A stretch of 64,000 nt of DNA from NCBI GenBank assembly GCA_013400975.1, contig WBMZ01000342.1:310001-374000 (forward strand), read 5' to 3'. Origin of the DNA: Atrichornis clamosus (taxonomy: Eukaryota; Chordata; Aves; Passeriformes; Menuridae). Made by a program: the position numbers and the translations under genes. A model generated the notes under the pieces. It was not told the origin of the DNA and did not search any database. It was given only the letters and a program-made list of their open reading frames with translations. Of the stretch, positions 40,964 to 54,100 are shown in pieces (the first letter of the stretch is position 1; the number at the start of each line of letters is the position of its first letter).

Positions 40964-41668
40964 ATCATAGAATAAAATCATAGAATATCCTGAGTTGGAA
41001 GGAACCCACAAGAATCTTCAAAGTCCAACTCCTGGACCTGTACAGGACACCCCCAAGAGTCACACCATGTGCCTGAGGGCATTGTCCAAACGCTTCTTGA
41101 ACTCTGTCAGGCTTGGTGCTGTGACCACTTCGCAGGGGGAGCCTGATCCAGTGCCCGACCACCCTCTGGGTGAAGAACCTTTTCCTGATATCCAACCTAA
41201 ACCTCCCCTGGCACAACTTCAGGCCATTCCCTCGGGTCCTGTCACTGGTCACGAGAGTGAAAAGATCCGTGCCTGCCCCTCCACTTCCCCTCATAAGGAT
41301 CTTGAAGACCACAAATGAGGTCTCCCCTCAGTCTCCTCCAGGCTGAACAAGTCAAATGACCTCAGCTACTTTTTGTGTGGCTTCTTCTCTAGTCCCTTCA
41401 CCATCTTCATTGCCCTCCTTTGGTAGCTTAATGTCTTTCTTATATTGTGGCAATACCCAAAACTGCCCCCAGCACTGGAGGTGAGGCCGCCCCAGTGCAG
41501 AGCAGAGCGGGACAATCCCCTCCCTTGCCCAGCTGTGCCTGATGCCACCCAGGACATGTTTGGCCCTCCTGGCTGCCAGGGCACTCCTGGCTCAGTGAAA
41601 TACGGGACCCCCAGATCCCTTTCCATGGCGCTGCTCTCAAGCCTCTGGTTTCCCAATTTGTACATAAA
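40964..41668 (-). mobile_element. CR1 LINE fragment, 5'-truncated, 3' end of ORF2 plus tail
   Basis: This is an antisense copy of the 3' end of a chicken-repeat-1 (CR1) non-LTR retrotransposon. On the minus strand it ends in two ATTCTATG(A) tail units (seen on + as catagaat at 40964-40986), the hallmark CR1 3' terminal repeat. Upstream, the minus-strand translation gives the C-terminal end of the CR1 reverse-transcriptase ORF: GGAGTDLFTLVTSDRTRGNG, then the FRLDIRKRFFTQRVVGHW block in one frame, and YKLGNQRLESS plus RRAMKMVKGLE in another. The frame change shows decayed coding. About 0.7 kb of a roughly 4.5-kb element remains, so it is a typical dead-on-arrival insertion. Small internal deletions occur, for example around 41420 where several bases usual before TAGCTTAATGTC are missing. 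Confidence 0.95.
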
Positions 41669-43656
41669 GTACCTAATAGATTGAAATACACCTATCCTGT
41701 AGTTTTTCTACTAAAAGACGAAAATTCATTGTTAAGGCTCAGACTGAAAGTTTTGTGCAGAGTTTGGAAACTCATTTGCATTTACACAATGACCTTCCTA
41801 TACTTCTACATGAAAATGGGCTTTACAGGAGAAGTTTATTATTACTGAACTACTTGAGTGAAGGCTTAGGTATCAGCTAGTTTCCACTAATAGCAATGCC
41901 ATGTGGAGAACGTACAGTATTTTTGCAGGGCTGAGGCTTGTCTCCTGCCCTGTTTCTTTTCACCATGTGCTTGTGCACTGGGTGACTTACACCTCTCTGT
42001 TGAGCTGTATTGTCTTCATACTTTATTATTCTCCCTAGCCTTACACTTATTTCTCTGCATTTTGGTAATCTAATCACCCATTTTCCTATGTCATTAATCA
42101 TTACAGTATTTTCCTTCCTTTTTCCCCCCAATCATCTGTTATCACTTCTTTTCAAATGGATTTAGACATTCCATTTTTACTGTTACATCTCTTCAGAGAT
42201 AAAATACTTATGTTTTACTTAATGCTTTTTTTTTTTCACTGAAGAAATATGAGACTCTTGCCCCAGAACATTAATTCCCCACTTCTGTTACTCCCCAGCA
42301 CTCATACTGTTCTCTGCTTTTGCTGCCCAGCTAGCTGAACACACGAGTGTCTTCTTGATCTTTTAGCAGAAACAGAACTTCAGGTTTTATTCTAGGAGAT
42401 GCCTTTTAAAGAGATCTCCAAGAATCCCACATTGTGCTTACTCAGAACAAAAACAACAAAAAAAGCACATGCCTGGAAGTACTCTACTGGCAAGAAAAAG
42501 GAAAAGAGTCCAACTTCTTGGTGTTTTGTTGGGGTTTTTCTCCCCAGATATTGGTAAGTAAGTGAAACAGAACTTGATTTGGTGTTCATTCTTGATGAGA
42601 TGCATGTGTCGTGCACATACATGTGCTTTCTCTCTCTTTCTTCTCTGTTTAAATCCCATTTAAACAGTGCTCGGTGACTGCTGGGAGTTGTAATCCATGT
42701 GCAACTCTGTCATGAGGCAAACACCAGCTGGAGGGACAGCTCTACAGTCTGCAACCAGTTGAGTTGCTGAGGAGTCGTAAAAGAGGAAAAAAGGGGTTCA
42801 TGAGAATTCAACCAGTGCCTTTTGGAAAGTGTTTCTTACACCCTCTTAAGAGCTACAAAGTCTGTATCTTACACAGATTCTTTGCTTAGCCAGGGACAAG
42901 ATTGCAAAACAGAAAATGACAGAACTTCACAGCCAAATTGGTACTTTCTCAGATTTGTTTGACAAGGTATTTCACACAGCTTCAGAGTAGACTGAAAGCA
43001 CCTATTAAAAACTGCAGTTTTCTACATAGAAAGAAAAACAAAATCTTTTGCTTTTTATTGAAGGAAACTGTTTTCTCCCCTGACAGGATCACAAACAGTT
43101 GTGAATATTTCTGTTTGGTTCTTTACTCCTGATACATGTTTTCATTACCCATCTTTAAAGTCCCCGTTTGGGTGTATTTGTAGAAGGTTATCTGAAGAAA
43201 CACAGATGGTTGGAAGTTTACCATTCTTTTAATTAAATAACGTGCTGGGTATATTTATAGCTCTGCTGATTCAGAGCCATAGGTTAACAACTCTGTTACT
43301 CCAATACTATTGAGTAATTGCCCAGAGCACTATCCTAACACTTCTGTAAAACAGAGCACTAGGGACTGTTAGGGTAGAAAACTGTAGAATTTTATAAGGG
43401 AATTTTAACAGGGAGCACTATTAAAAATAATTACCTCTATTTATGGGTGTTGGCTAATGAGTGGAACATTTAAAAAATATACTTAGTAGTGACAGCTTCA
43501 GCAATAGAAATTACAAATGACAACAGATACTTGTGAGTGATGAAGGTATCATAATTGCTACTCTTAAGTTTCCTGCCTGGTGTCCTTGGTGTTATGTTCA
43601 AAAGTAGCTGTAGTAGAGCAGATCTTGGGAATGTTTGATGCTGGTATTAGTTATAA

Positions 43657-43683
43657 CAAATATCCTGGCTACAAGGATATTTG
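43657..43683. repeat. Perfect 10-bp inverted repeat with 7-nt loop
   Basis: CAAATATCCT (43657-43666) and AGGATATTTG (43674-43683) are exact reverse complements around GGCTACA. This is a possible small stem-loop; no flanking target duplication or terminal motif marks it as a transposon end. Confidence 0.75.
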
Positions 43684-46600
43684 GACTTGGGCATCTTCCA
43701 ATTAAGTACATCCCACCCTTCCAGCTTGTAATCGCCTGCCAAGGCAGCATGCTAAAAGGTTAGTGCAATGAGAACCTTAGGAACTATTGTTAGTGGAGCT
43801 TGAGAAGGTAGACTTACAATGGTGTACATCCTCTTGGGAAAAGATGTTGAATTTAAGTGGTTGTAAGTTGTGGGCCGTGAAACAGATCTCTTAACACTTG
43901 ACATGCACTACAAATTGAGCCATTTTTATTTCAGGCAAAATTGATTTTAATGTACTATGATGCTGGTGCCTGTTGTAGACCATCTTGCAGCATGCAGTGG
44001 CCAAAGAGGTAAAGTATGGAATTTAACAGTCAGGTGGAGGCTGAGATTCTGACCACAGCCTTGAGTGGAGCCCAGGTCTTTTGTGCATGGCACGTCTTCA
44101 CAAAAGGGATCCTACTTCCTGGAGAGTGAATGCTTTCAATAAAATGCTTTATGCCCCTCAGTGAGGGTTTTCAGTAGGACTGACTGCAAGGGGAGGGAAT
44201 GGTAATCCCACTCTAAGTCTGGGCAGGGTAAAAATGGGAATTGCACTTAAAATTATTTTCTTTTGTTTTGGTAATTTAAAGAAACACAGGCACACACTCT
44301 GTCCTGTCCTGTCGGTTTGGAAACATTCCCCTCCTTCCCCCTGCTCTTTATCTGATGAAATGCTGCAATTAGAAGGCCTAGTGCTATCTCTCCATTGCCA
44401 CTCAGATGCTTTCACTTGCTGTGACCAATCAGAAGTCTGCTTTGAAGAAAAAAACCCAGTGATACCATGCTAAATTCACTCCCAAACTCAGTCCCACATT
44501 AAGAGCTGACAGTAATCACACTACTGTTAGAGAAGAGGCTCAGAGGGATGCTGGACCTCAGCACTGCAGGCAGTTTGGAATAGTCCTGCTTCAGGGCAGA
44601 ATTTGTGATTGAGGCATCCCCTCCAGGGTTAGTCACAGAGGAAGGAAGGGATGGCCGGTGTCTTGGCCCGTGGGGTTGAAATGCTTGCCAGCTGGAGCTT
44701 CAAAGCTGGAGCACTATGAAAAGGTCTGCAGTTCAGCAGCGTTGTGGTGTAAATACACCTCCACAGCCAGGATCCGTGGAAAGACAGAGACACTGAGTGA
44801 AGGCTTCCTTTAGCTGTAAGTGTCCATCCTTTGGAAAACAGGTTTTTTATTTCACCAGTCATACCCAATTCAATGGTTCATAACATAAGCATCTCAGAAG
44901 TGACCTCAGTTTTCCAAACCAGCTAACACTGACTGGCAGGCTTTGTTGACAGGCTAAAGAAAAGTAGTATATTTGCTGCAAGTAACCTTGCCCAAGCATG
45001 ATTGTCTTTAATAGTGGCTGACGTGGCAACTAAGTGGTGTTTTCTGTTGATTTCCTTATTCAATTTCCTTCAGATAAAATGCTGGTCTTTTATTTAGGGG
45101 TGCTATGAGATGAGAATAACAAATTTTACTTAGTCAATGGAAAATGTACAAGTACAAAATTTTTCATGTATTAATTGACAGTTTTGACCCTGGGTTGAAG
45201 AAATGTGACATCTGTGCAGACAAGCAGAAGAGTCATTATGCACTTTCAGAGTTAAATTGAAGTTTTTTAGTGTCTGAGTTACTTGTATTTTGAGGTGAAA
45301 GGGTTAATATTTATCCAAAATGAAAGTTGCAAAATAAAAGCTTTTCTTTGGAAAAATAAAACAATAATTGTTGCTTCAGCAAGGTTTTCAACTTAAGAAG
45401 CTTTTTGTGACATCAAAATTCTCTCTGTGTTTTCAGTCTTAAACTCTTGATCTGGGATTGGTGTAACACAACATACATCATGCTTGGTTTCCTAAACAAG
45501 TTTTTATTAAGTTGCTGTGCTCTTTGCAATCTTGGGAACTTTTTAATTCTCACTTAACACATCAGAGTTCACAGCAATCTCTGTGTGCGATGCAAGCATT
45601 GGCTGTAAAATGAGCAAGTAAAACACCTCCCTGCAATTAAGAAAAGAGGTGGTTTCCTCAGTGGAAATAATCTGCATTGGCCATAGCAAGAGCTACAACT
45701 CAGCATCTCATTTAACACTTCAAATTGTCTTTGCATATGTGGGCTAGAGTCCAACAGCATTAGGAAATCCTTGGTGGATAGTAATCTGGAACACAAAAAG
45801 CAGAAGTCATACTTCAACACAATTGATAGCCTCTACTTACTAGCAGTCTTTGGGCTAAATTATCATGGAGATGCAATTAACTGTCTTTCACCGGGAGGGT
45901 GGGTCCTTCCAGATCTCGGAGGAGAGGTCACAGATGGGGTGCTGTGGTTATGTGGTTAAGGGTAATTTGGCTTGCTCAGAAAAAGGTCCAGACTCCGGGC
46001 ACTTAGGCTCCACACACGCAAAGCCAGACAGCAAGAAATGCCATGTACCACCAGCCCACCACATCTGCCACCAGGCGTGACCCATCCAGACTGCAAATTC
46101 AGGCTATTTTTTTTCCTTTCTTCCTGTGTTTTCTGTCAAGCAAGTAACTTTGACTTGCATCTCTGACTCGCCCTGAGGAAAAGGACACAATCAAGTGGGC
46201 AGTCCTTAGTCTTGTTGACTCTGTGGAAAGGAAGTAGATTATAATCTTTCCTCCAGGTATTTGTTGTGCTGAATTCCCTCAATGGGCTCTCAAGGATTTT
46301 ATTATGTATTTCATGGGGCTCCTCAAGCTGTATGCTCCAAAGTGGAAAGGAGCTTCATTATCAAAGCTGTGATTAGTGCTGTGTCCAAAATGTGAAATAA
46401 TCAAGTTAAAAATTTGTTTACATGTCTGAGACAAAGCAAATAGAGCGACTCATTTCTTCTTGAGAAAACACACTTTCTTGGCAGAGCTTAACATAGATGT
46501 TTCCAGCAGAATCTTCTCTCTTTTGAGTCTGTCTAGTGTAGGAACAGAAGTGTTAGCTTCTCAGTTCAGTTTGAGATTTGACAATGCCCAAGGGAAGGGA

Positions 46601-49016
46601 TGCGTCAGTTTTAAGGAATCCCCCACGCCCCGCAAAACTTGGAAATTTTACACTTATAACATCATGTCTGCCTTGAGGAGGCAAAATGTTGTTATCAGTA
46701 TTAACCTTTAGCTAGTTCTTTGTATTATTTTCAAATGGGCATATTTGACTCAAAAGTCTGCCTGGCTATCATTCTGCATCATTTCTCAGTATTATATGGA
46801 CATCAGCATTTAGGTATCACCTTATGTGTAAACAGGCATGGTACAATAAAGGTTTGAAGACATCTGAGGATCTTTAACTGGAATTAATTGCTGTGCCTTC
46901 TTTGACTTGTTTTTCTCTGCAGTTTTAAAGGCAGGCAGAAGGATTTGGCACAGTTTTGTTGACAAAGCCCATTCAGAGCTTCCCTTCCTGGAATATATCC
47001 ACAGACTGAGCAAGCTTTTTGATCCTTGTCATTAAATACTTTATGCCTCCTCCCAGTTGCATAAATGTTAGAGTGTCATTTGGTTGTATTGGATGTTCTG
47101 TCCTTGTAAGAATTCAGACATCAATTTCTTCCCGATTTATCACAACTTAAATTTTTTTCTCTTTTCGTGTAATGTAGAAAAATCAAACTAGTGTATTTGG
47201 GATCCAAAGTAGCCAAGGGATGACAAGAGATTGCTAGAGCTACAGTCATAGCCATTTGTTTTTCACACTTTCTGAAATGGATTCTGAGCATGGAAGTGAG
47301 AGCTCAATCTGTCCCCCTGTTATTCACTGTGCTGTATCACATCCACCTTGTCCTTCATGTCCTGAGACTACTTATCTTGAAGTCCTGGCCTGCAGAGATG
47401 CATTCTGAGCTGCACCCTCCCACTCTATGTTTTAGTTTCTTCCTGGTGTAAAGCAAGCCCAGGGAAGTGGCAGGCAAAGCAGTGACACAAAGTACCTGGC
47501 AGGACTCAGATGAAGTCTTAATGAAGTTGCAGTGCTCCTATTCTGTGAAGGCAATGTTTTTTCAATACTGGATTGAGCACCAAGAAAAACTGGGTTAATG
47601 GGAAAAAAAAAAAATGGAATAGCTTTTGCTCCACTTCTGTCCTGGTGGTACAGGCATTGTAGACTTGCAGAAGTTAAAAGTGTTTTGAAAGCACAGAGGA
47701 GAGCAGTATAGCTGTTATTTGATTTTGAAGGAACATGTTCTCAGTATCTCTAGATGTAGAAAATTCCTTGAAAAATCCCAGCAGATTAATATTTTCCTGT
47801 CTGGTGAATCTGGCACAGAAACTAAGATCTGGGAATTAGGATCAGTTTTAAAATTTCACAGATCATGAGAAATCAAACCAGAGGAATGTCACTAATTCAT
47901 TTCATGAGGTGTTCATCTCTGCACTGCCAGGAGAATAACTGCTATATTTAACTAAAAACTGCTCTTCAGCCAGAAACAGCAGATAGTCCCAACTCATTAG
48001 TTAGCTAAGCTTCATTTCATCCCTCCCACTCCCTTCTATCATATCTGTGGTGGCACAAAGCCCATTGTAAAATTGAAAGTTGCCTTTCATATGGCTAGGC
48101 TGCACTGAAGGAGCAACATTAAACGTTTTTGACATATTTTGCTTTTGTCACTAAGATGTATTTAAAGGATAGACAATTCCATCCCTGCTGGCCCTAGCCT
48201 TTAATCCAATTATTTCTCTAAATGTTCTAATAGTCTCAGGTTTCCAGTTTACAGAATGCATTTTCAGCCTGGAGTGAAGTGCTGTTCAAGAGGAAACACA
48301 AATTCTGAGAACAAAAATTAAGGCTATGCTTTACTTGAACTGCAATGTGCTGATAAATTCAGATCTGTCTGCAGCAGACTATGGGGGCTGGCTTTGTTTA
48401 ACACATCACCACTATTCAAAAGGTGCAGTCAAACCTATCTGCTTCTGAGTGCCATGCTTGCCGTTCAGTTTCCATGTATGCAAGCCATTCATCTCTCCCT
48501 TATCTTTGCTGTGATTTTCAATGTGGTGTGGCCTTTCTCCTTGGCAGCTTCACTTTATCACTTGAAGAATCAGAACATGAAAGAAATCCTGTGAAAAACT
48601 GTGAAAAGAGGTGACTTCATAGGCTAACCTGGCAGTACTTCTCCACATGAGCAGTCTTGCTGAGCTCACAGTAGGTTGTGGGCATCGCAAAGGGTGGAAG
48701 AGCTGTAGGGCTTGTAATCAGTAAGGTTGACTAGAAATGAGACTTACAGGTAAGGGATCCCTTTTCCCAGCACGATTTCCCAGTCATCTTGAGGTGGTAT
48801 CCTGACCATACTGAAAAATTGAGTTGCAAAGTTTTGCAATAGCTGTTCACCTTTGCAGACTAATGGAGAAAATCTGTTGGATGGCAAGGTGGAAGAAAAA
48901 CCCAGGCAGTGGATGAGGGAAAGGCATCTCTGCTGGTGCTTATCATAGAAAGTCATATTAGTCAAGGAGCTGTTCGGGTTACACCCTCAGAAAGTCTGTG
49001 CTGAATGTCCCAAGTA

Positions 49017-49099
49017 GAATCATAGAATCATTTAGCTTGGAAAGGACCCTTAAGGTCATCCAGTCCAACCATTAACCTAATATTACTAAGTCCACCACA
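49017..49099 (-). mobile_element. CR1 LINE 3'-end fragment, short and of a different subfamily type
   Basis: On the + strand the segment starts gaatcatagaatca and continues through TTTAGCTTGGAAAGGACC, GGTCATCCAGTCCAACCATT and AAGTCCACCAC, which is the reverse complement of the 3' tail of CR1 elements. Similarity fades after about 49099. The tail wording differs from the larger CR1 copy at 40964, so it probably belongs to another CR1 subfamily. Only about 80 bp remain and no coding sequence is left. Confidence 0.88.
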
Positions 49100-51048
49100 G
49101 AAAACAAGATCATCGATACATAAATTCAGATGAAAAATTTTTGGAATCAAGAATTTTCAGGAGTGGCAAGGACCACTGTGGATACACAGATTTCATTCCT
49201 AAGAGGCATTCTGAGCAGTGGACTTTGGTCTGTGCTTAAGCCAACACATGTCCATTGGAGTGAACATACTGTTGCCAGGATGAAATGGTTGTTTGAGTTA
49301 AATGATGCTTCACTTAGTGGCTGAACTTAGGGAAACATTTGAAGAAACTGGGAGCACAGTGATCATCTGCTAAGAAGAAACCATTTTGGGACCAATAGAC
49401 TTGGGCTTGAAGTTCCCCCTCCTTTTCTTTTCTTGTTCTATACCAGTGTGTCTGGTGCTGTTCATGTTAAATGTTCTCAGACTATGTGGCTGCTTCTTAC
49501 CAAAATAAATTATGCACATGTAGGTATTTCACCTACCAAGATTTTTTGCTATTTTTCATACCAGTGCTTCATGTGCAGATATTTGCCTCCAAGGAATCCT
49601 AGTTGCACTATGTATTGTAAAGTCAAAAGAACCACAGCTGTTTTATAGACTTGGATTGCATTTGTTGATGTTAAAGAGCAATTGTTTGCCATACTAATTT
49701 TTTCTTTTATCTGTACCTTCCCACTCTATTTCCTTATTTTGTGTGTGTCCTCCATAACTTTTCTACATTTGCTGATGCTAGCATAGAAGTATGCTGCTTC
49801 TCTTTCCAGCAGATATGCTAGTGTGGTTTCTTTGGCTTACTACTTTACAGGTCTGCTCCTTGGTCTTGGAATTTCAGGCTCTTAAAGTCTTTAACTTCCC
49901 TTCTTCCATCTCATTTTTATCCACCTAAAAGAGGGCATGATCAAGCTCCACCTATTTCCATCTCACTTTCTGACTCATTGGTATATATTTACACCTGAGT
50001 TTCTCAGTAGATTTAAAATAACAGCTTTTATTTATGGACATCCCATCCTTACTTTTTTTTTCTGTGCCGAAATGATGCAATAGTAAGTATTGGCAGTTTT
50101 AGCATTTCCCTTGTATGAAGGTTACTGGTTTGTTTGTATCTTCTAAGTGCCAGCATGCGTGCATTGTACAGATCCATTTAGTTTTCAGGGTAAATTAATT
50201 TACTCTGATAATCAAGAGATGTCACATAAATCTGAAGTACAAACCCTTCACTTCTGGCAACTATATGTGTATAGGTATATATGCCTATATTTTTACACTC
50301 CTAGAGAGCTATCATTTGCTAGCCAAGATGTACTATTCTTTTTTCCAGAAACTTCTTGGTTTACCCTGGAGTAAGTAAGCACTGTTTATGTCCCAGAAAA
50401 TCTTTTACTGGTCACAGTCCACAAAAGTGTTTGTTTATGGTCCACAACATTTGGATCACTTTCTCTCATCTTTTCCCTTGCTAAGTAAGTCTGCCCAGAC
50501 TAATTTAAACTTAAAGAGAATCATCAAATGAACCACGTTCACCCATATGACTGTCCCCACAGGGAAATCTGGTGATCATTGCAGTGCCTCAAGAAATGCT
50601 GAACAAACTAGTCAGTAAGCAACATCTCCAGCGTCTGTCCTGCTTACTTCAGGCACATTTGCTCAGTGATCCCACAAAAACGTGGTCTGTTGCTTTGGTT
50701 GTCACAGATCTCTGAGCCTTTGGGCTTTATGACAATTTTGGTACAGTTTTATATGAGGTGGAGGAAAGACACTACTGGTGTCTTGGCCAGGTGTGAGCCA
50801 CAGCTCTGCAGCAGGAGTGGAGCCCAGCATTACCTGGAGAAGGGAGACAGCCATCTCTGAAAGCAGTTGTGTCCATCAAGTTGCTGAGGAGCAGGGGGCA
50901 GCTGCTGAAGTCAAATATCATATCTGCCTGGGCTCACATCTACTAGTATTTTCCCACCCGGGGACGATTTCCTCCCTGCAAAATATGTCCTACATATCAT
51001 ATTTATAAATGGGTATAAACACAATATGTGTATCAGTAGAGGGAGTCA

Positions 51049-51112
51049 TAAATATATACATATGTGTGTGTGTCTATATATGTAAATATATGTATGTATA
51101 ATACACACAAAA
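51049..51112. repeat. Compound (TA)/(TG)/(TATG) alternating purine-pyrimidine repeat
   Basis: About 60 bp of ATATA, TGTGTGTG and TATGTATG units ending in ACACACA. Alternating purine-pyrimidine of this kind is a typical microsatellite. Confidence 0.85.
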
Positions 51113-54100
51113 CTTAAGTATACATTAACCAAGATAAGCTGTGTTTGCCAGTGCTTTAATCTCAGTGGGAGACTGTTATTGCTGGAGTCAGTCTCTTGAG
51201 CACCAGCTGAGGATAGGAAACGAGATTCTGGCATGCAGGGTGTGGGAGGAATCTCTCTTTGTCTATCCCCCCTTATTTTGTTTCAGAGTACATACACAAA
51301 TAACATTCACATGTGGCCACGAGTGATGTAATGCATGCAACTGACTCCAAAAGAAGCTTCTCTTGTGAGCAAAGCCCCTTCAGAGCATGTATTGCTTTTT
51401 ACTGCTATTAAATATGCTGCCATGCCACAGGGTAATATGAATCATTTCAGAATGGTTTTTTTTTTCTGTGAGAAGATGAAAACCTATTTGTATTTTTATC
51501 TTGCCTATTAGTTTACATACAGAAGAGGATACTTTTGTCTGTATGTGGCTGTACACGTGCATGTAGACAGAGAGGCATGAGACAAATTTCTTCTGGCTTG
51601 CCAGATTTTTGTGTTTTAATCTGCTTTCATTGCCTTTGCCTTTCACTTAGAATTCCAGAAGTCTGTGGCACATTGATGCTGCTGTCTGTAGCTTGATCAT
51701 CAGGTTAATGCTGTGATTTCCTGTCTCAGGAGTCTGTGGCTGCAGGGCACAGAAAGCACTGTAAAGCCTGTTTTCTTGCAAACATGTTTGTGCTCCAGCA
51801 CAGTCCACACAGCACAGACCCATTTCCAGTTGTTTAAATTAAATCCCACAAAGACAAAATTTGCCTAAATTGCTAAGGCACTGGGTAGGAAATAGAATAA
51901 TAGAATATTACAAGTTTCTTCAGGCCTCAGGGGAAATACGAAGCCAGTGTTTGGAAAGTAATTACAAAACTTCAGCATCTTTTATTAAAAGAAAAAAGTA
52001 TTTAGAAATAAAGTCATATAAGGTTTGTTCGCACTGGCCCAAGACACAATGGTTCACATTTTGCCTCTGGCTCACAGAGGGTCGCTGGGAGAAGGTTCTG
52101 TGTGAAGTGCAACTGTACTGGAGAAAACAGTTACATCAGTGTGAAACGGGGTATGTGAAATCAGATTCAGAGCCAGCATGAAAACCTTCTTAGCAAGGGC
52201 TGTTTTAACACACATGGAAGGTATTAGCACAATCCCTCCCCAGATAGCACAGATAGTGTCAGGAAAAAAAACTGGCTTTCCTGGATCAAGTATAGATTGC
52301 CAGGGCTTAAATTGCACGATAATAAGCCTGTATTACTGCCAATTATTTTAAGTACCGGCAACATATTTGGCACCACACAAGGCAAGAATAAATAAGGTCT
52401 TCATCCTAAAGAACCTGTGGTATGAAAGAAGACAAAGGTAATGTGACACGTGAAGGGACATACAGGAGGTGTTGTAGTCAAATCTAAATTATTTTCCGTA
52501 AGGGTAGAATGACAATCCGTGTGCACAAATTCTCTATGGCCCAAGATACGCCTCATTTCCCAATAATTCAGATCTATAATACATTCTAGTTGGTTTGAAA
52601 ATAGAAATTCAGTACTTAAACTCAAAAAACCTCCATATTTGAAAGGGCATGGGTGTTGGAAGCAACCTTAAAAGACCCTGCAGGCCTCAGACTGATCAGC
52701 CTAAGGAAAAGAAAATCCAACTCATTCTTTTAATTTCATTTCTGTGACTTTAAACAAGTCAAATAAGAAGTCTCCATTACCTCTAATTTCCAATTAATTA
52801 AATAATTATAAATAGTACTGAAAACTGTAATACCCCAAGGATCCTTATGACTGCTAGAAAGCAGCTTGTGCTTGGATTTTTCTCTTTCTCCTTTGCAATG
52901 CACCCTCTCTAATTGCTGCAGGTAGAGTTCAAGCTGGTCTTTAACACACAACCAGCCTTATTATTTCCATTTGGATTGCAATTTAAAAATGAAAGCTATG
53001 AACTTCTCTGTCTATGTACTTCTCTGTCAGGTGAACCCTGTCATTATCTGCAATGGGCATGGGAAGAGATCCTCAACGCTCAACGCGTTATTTTCTCATT
53101 TTCTTGGGAGTGTGTCTCATGTATAACAGGCATGGCATACCTGTTACGAGAGCAAAGAGAGAGAGTTGTTTGAAAGGAAGTGACGGTGGCAGGAGCAGAC
53201 CTGTGAAGCAGTGCCTGTTGGTGTGCTGCTCTGGAAGATGGGGTGCAGGAGCGGTGTTTGTGCCTCCTTGGGCTTGGCTGGGAGCCACATCCAGGAGGCC
53301 GTTCCCAAGAATCACACCCTGGTGTCAATTTTCTGCATATAAAGGATAGTTGTGGGCAAGAGCTGGGCTTTTGTACTATTTTGTTGACTTAGCTTTCTAC
53401 CCTGCATAGGAATGTTCTCCATCCAGAGGAAATAAATCCTGTCTCTTGGCTAGAAGCTGTTTTTTTGATTGACTAAGTGGCATCCTGACTCATTTGTGAT
53501 TAGGTGAGGGTGTAGGTTGGAAGAGGATTTACTGAAGAAGTTGTATTATCTTAAAATAGATCTATACAAAGAAGTATTTAAGTGATTACTCTGCCTTTGT
53601 GTAGAGAATCAACCTACAAACAAGTTTCAAATGGGGTTTTACAAAAGTCTCTCCAGTATTTTCAGAGTGATGGGACAGGCAGAATATTTATTGAATCTGA
53701 GCAGCATTAGATGAGATTATCTTAACATTCAAAGCCAGAATGCCACCTGATAGCAACTTGGGAGGATAGGCTCAAAGCTCAAAGAGATCTTCACTCTTGG
53801 AGAAATGGTCTGACATGAACAGGGTATGACTCAATGAGAACACATGCAGAGTGTTGTCCGAGTATTGTGGAAAAGCAGGTATCCTGCTGAAACCGATGAA
53901 CAGGAACACTGTGTCTAAAACATGAAGTGATCCTTCTCCTCAGTGCTGGCAAGGCACAGGATGGTGTCTGGTTTTGAGCACCACATTGCAGAAGGGTGTG
54001 GGTTTTGACTCAGGGGAAAAGCAACCAAAAAAATTGAAAGTTTAGAAAACATAAGTTTTAAAGGAAGATGTGGTTAGTGATACGTTTAGTACAGAGAGGA

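Noticed and set aside
52640..52700. Possible third CR1 tail (GTTGGAAGCAACCTTAAAAGACC)
   Set aside because: It is only loosely like the CR1 3' end. The characteristic ATTCTATG tail and the CAGTCCAACC block are missing, so it cannot be separated from chance.
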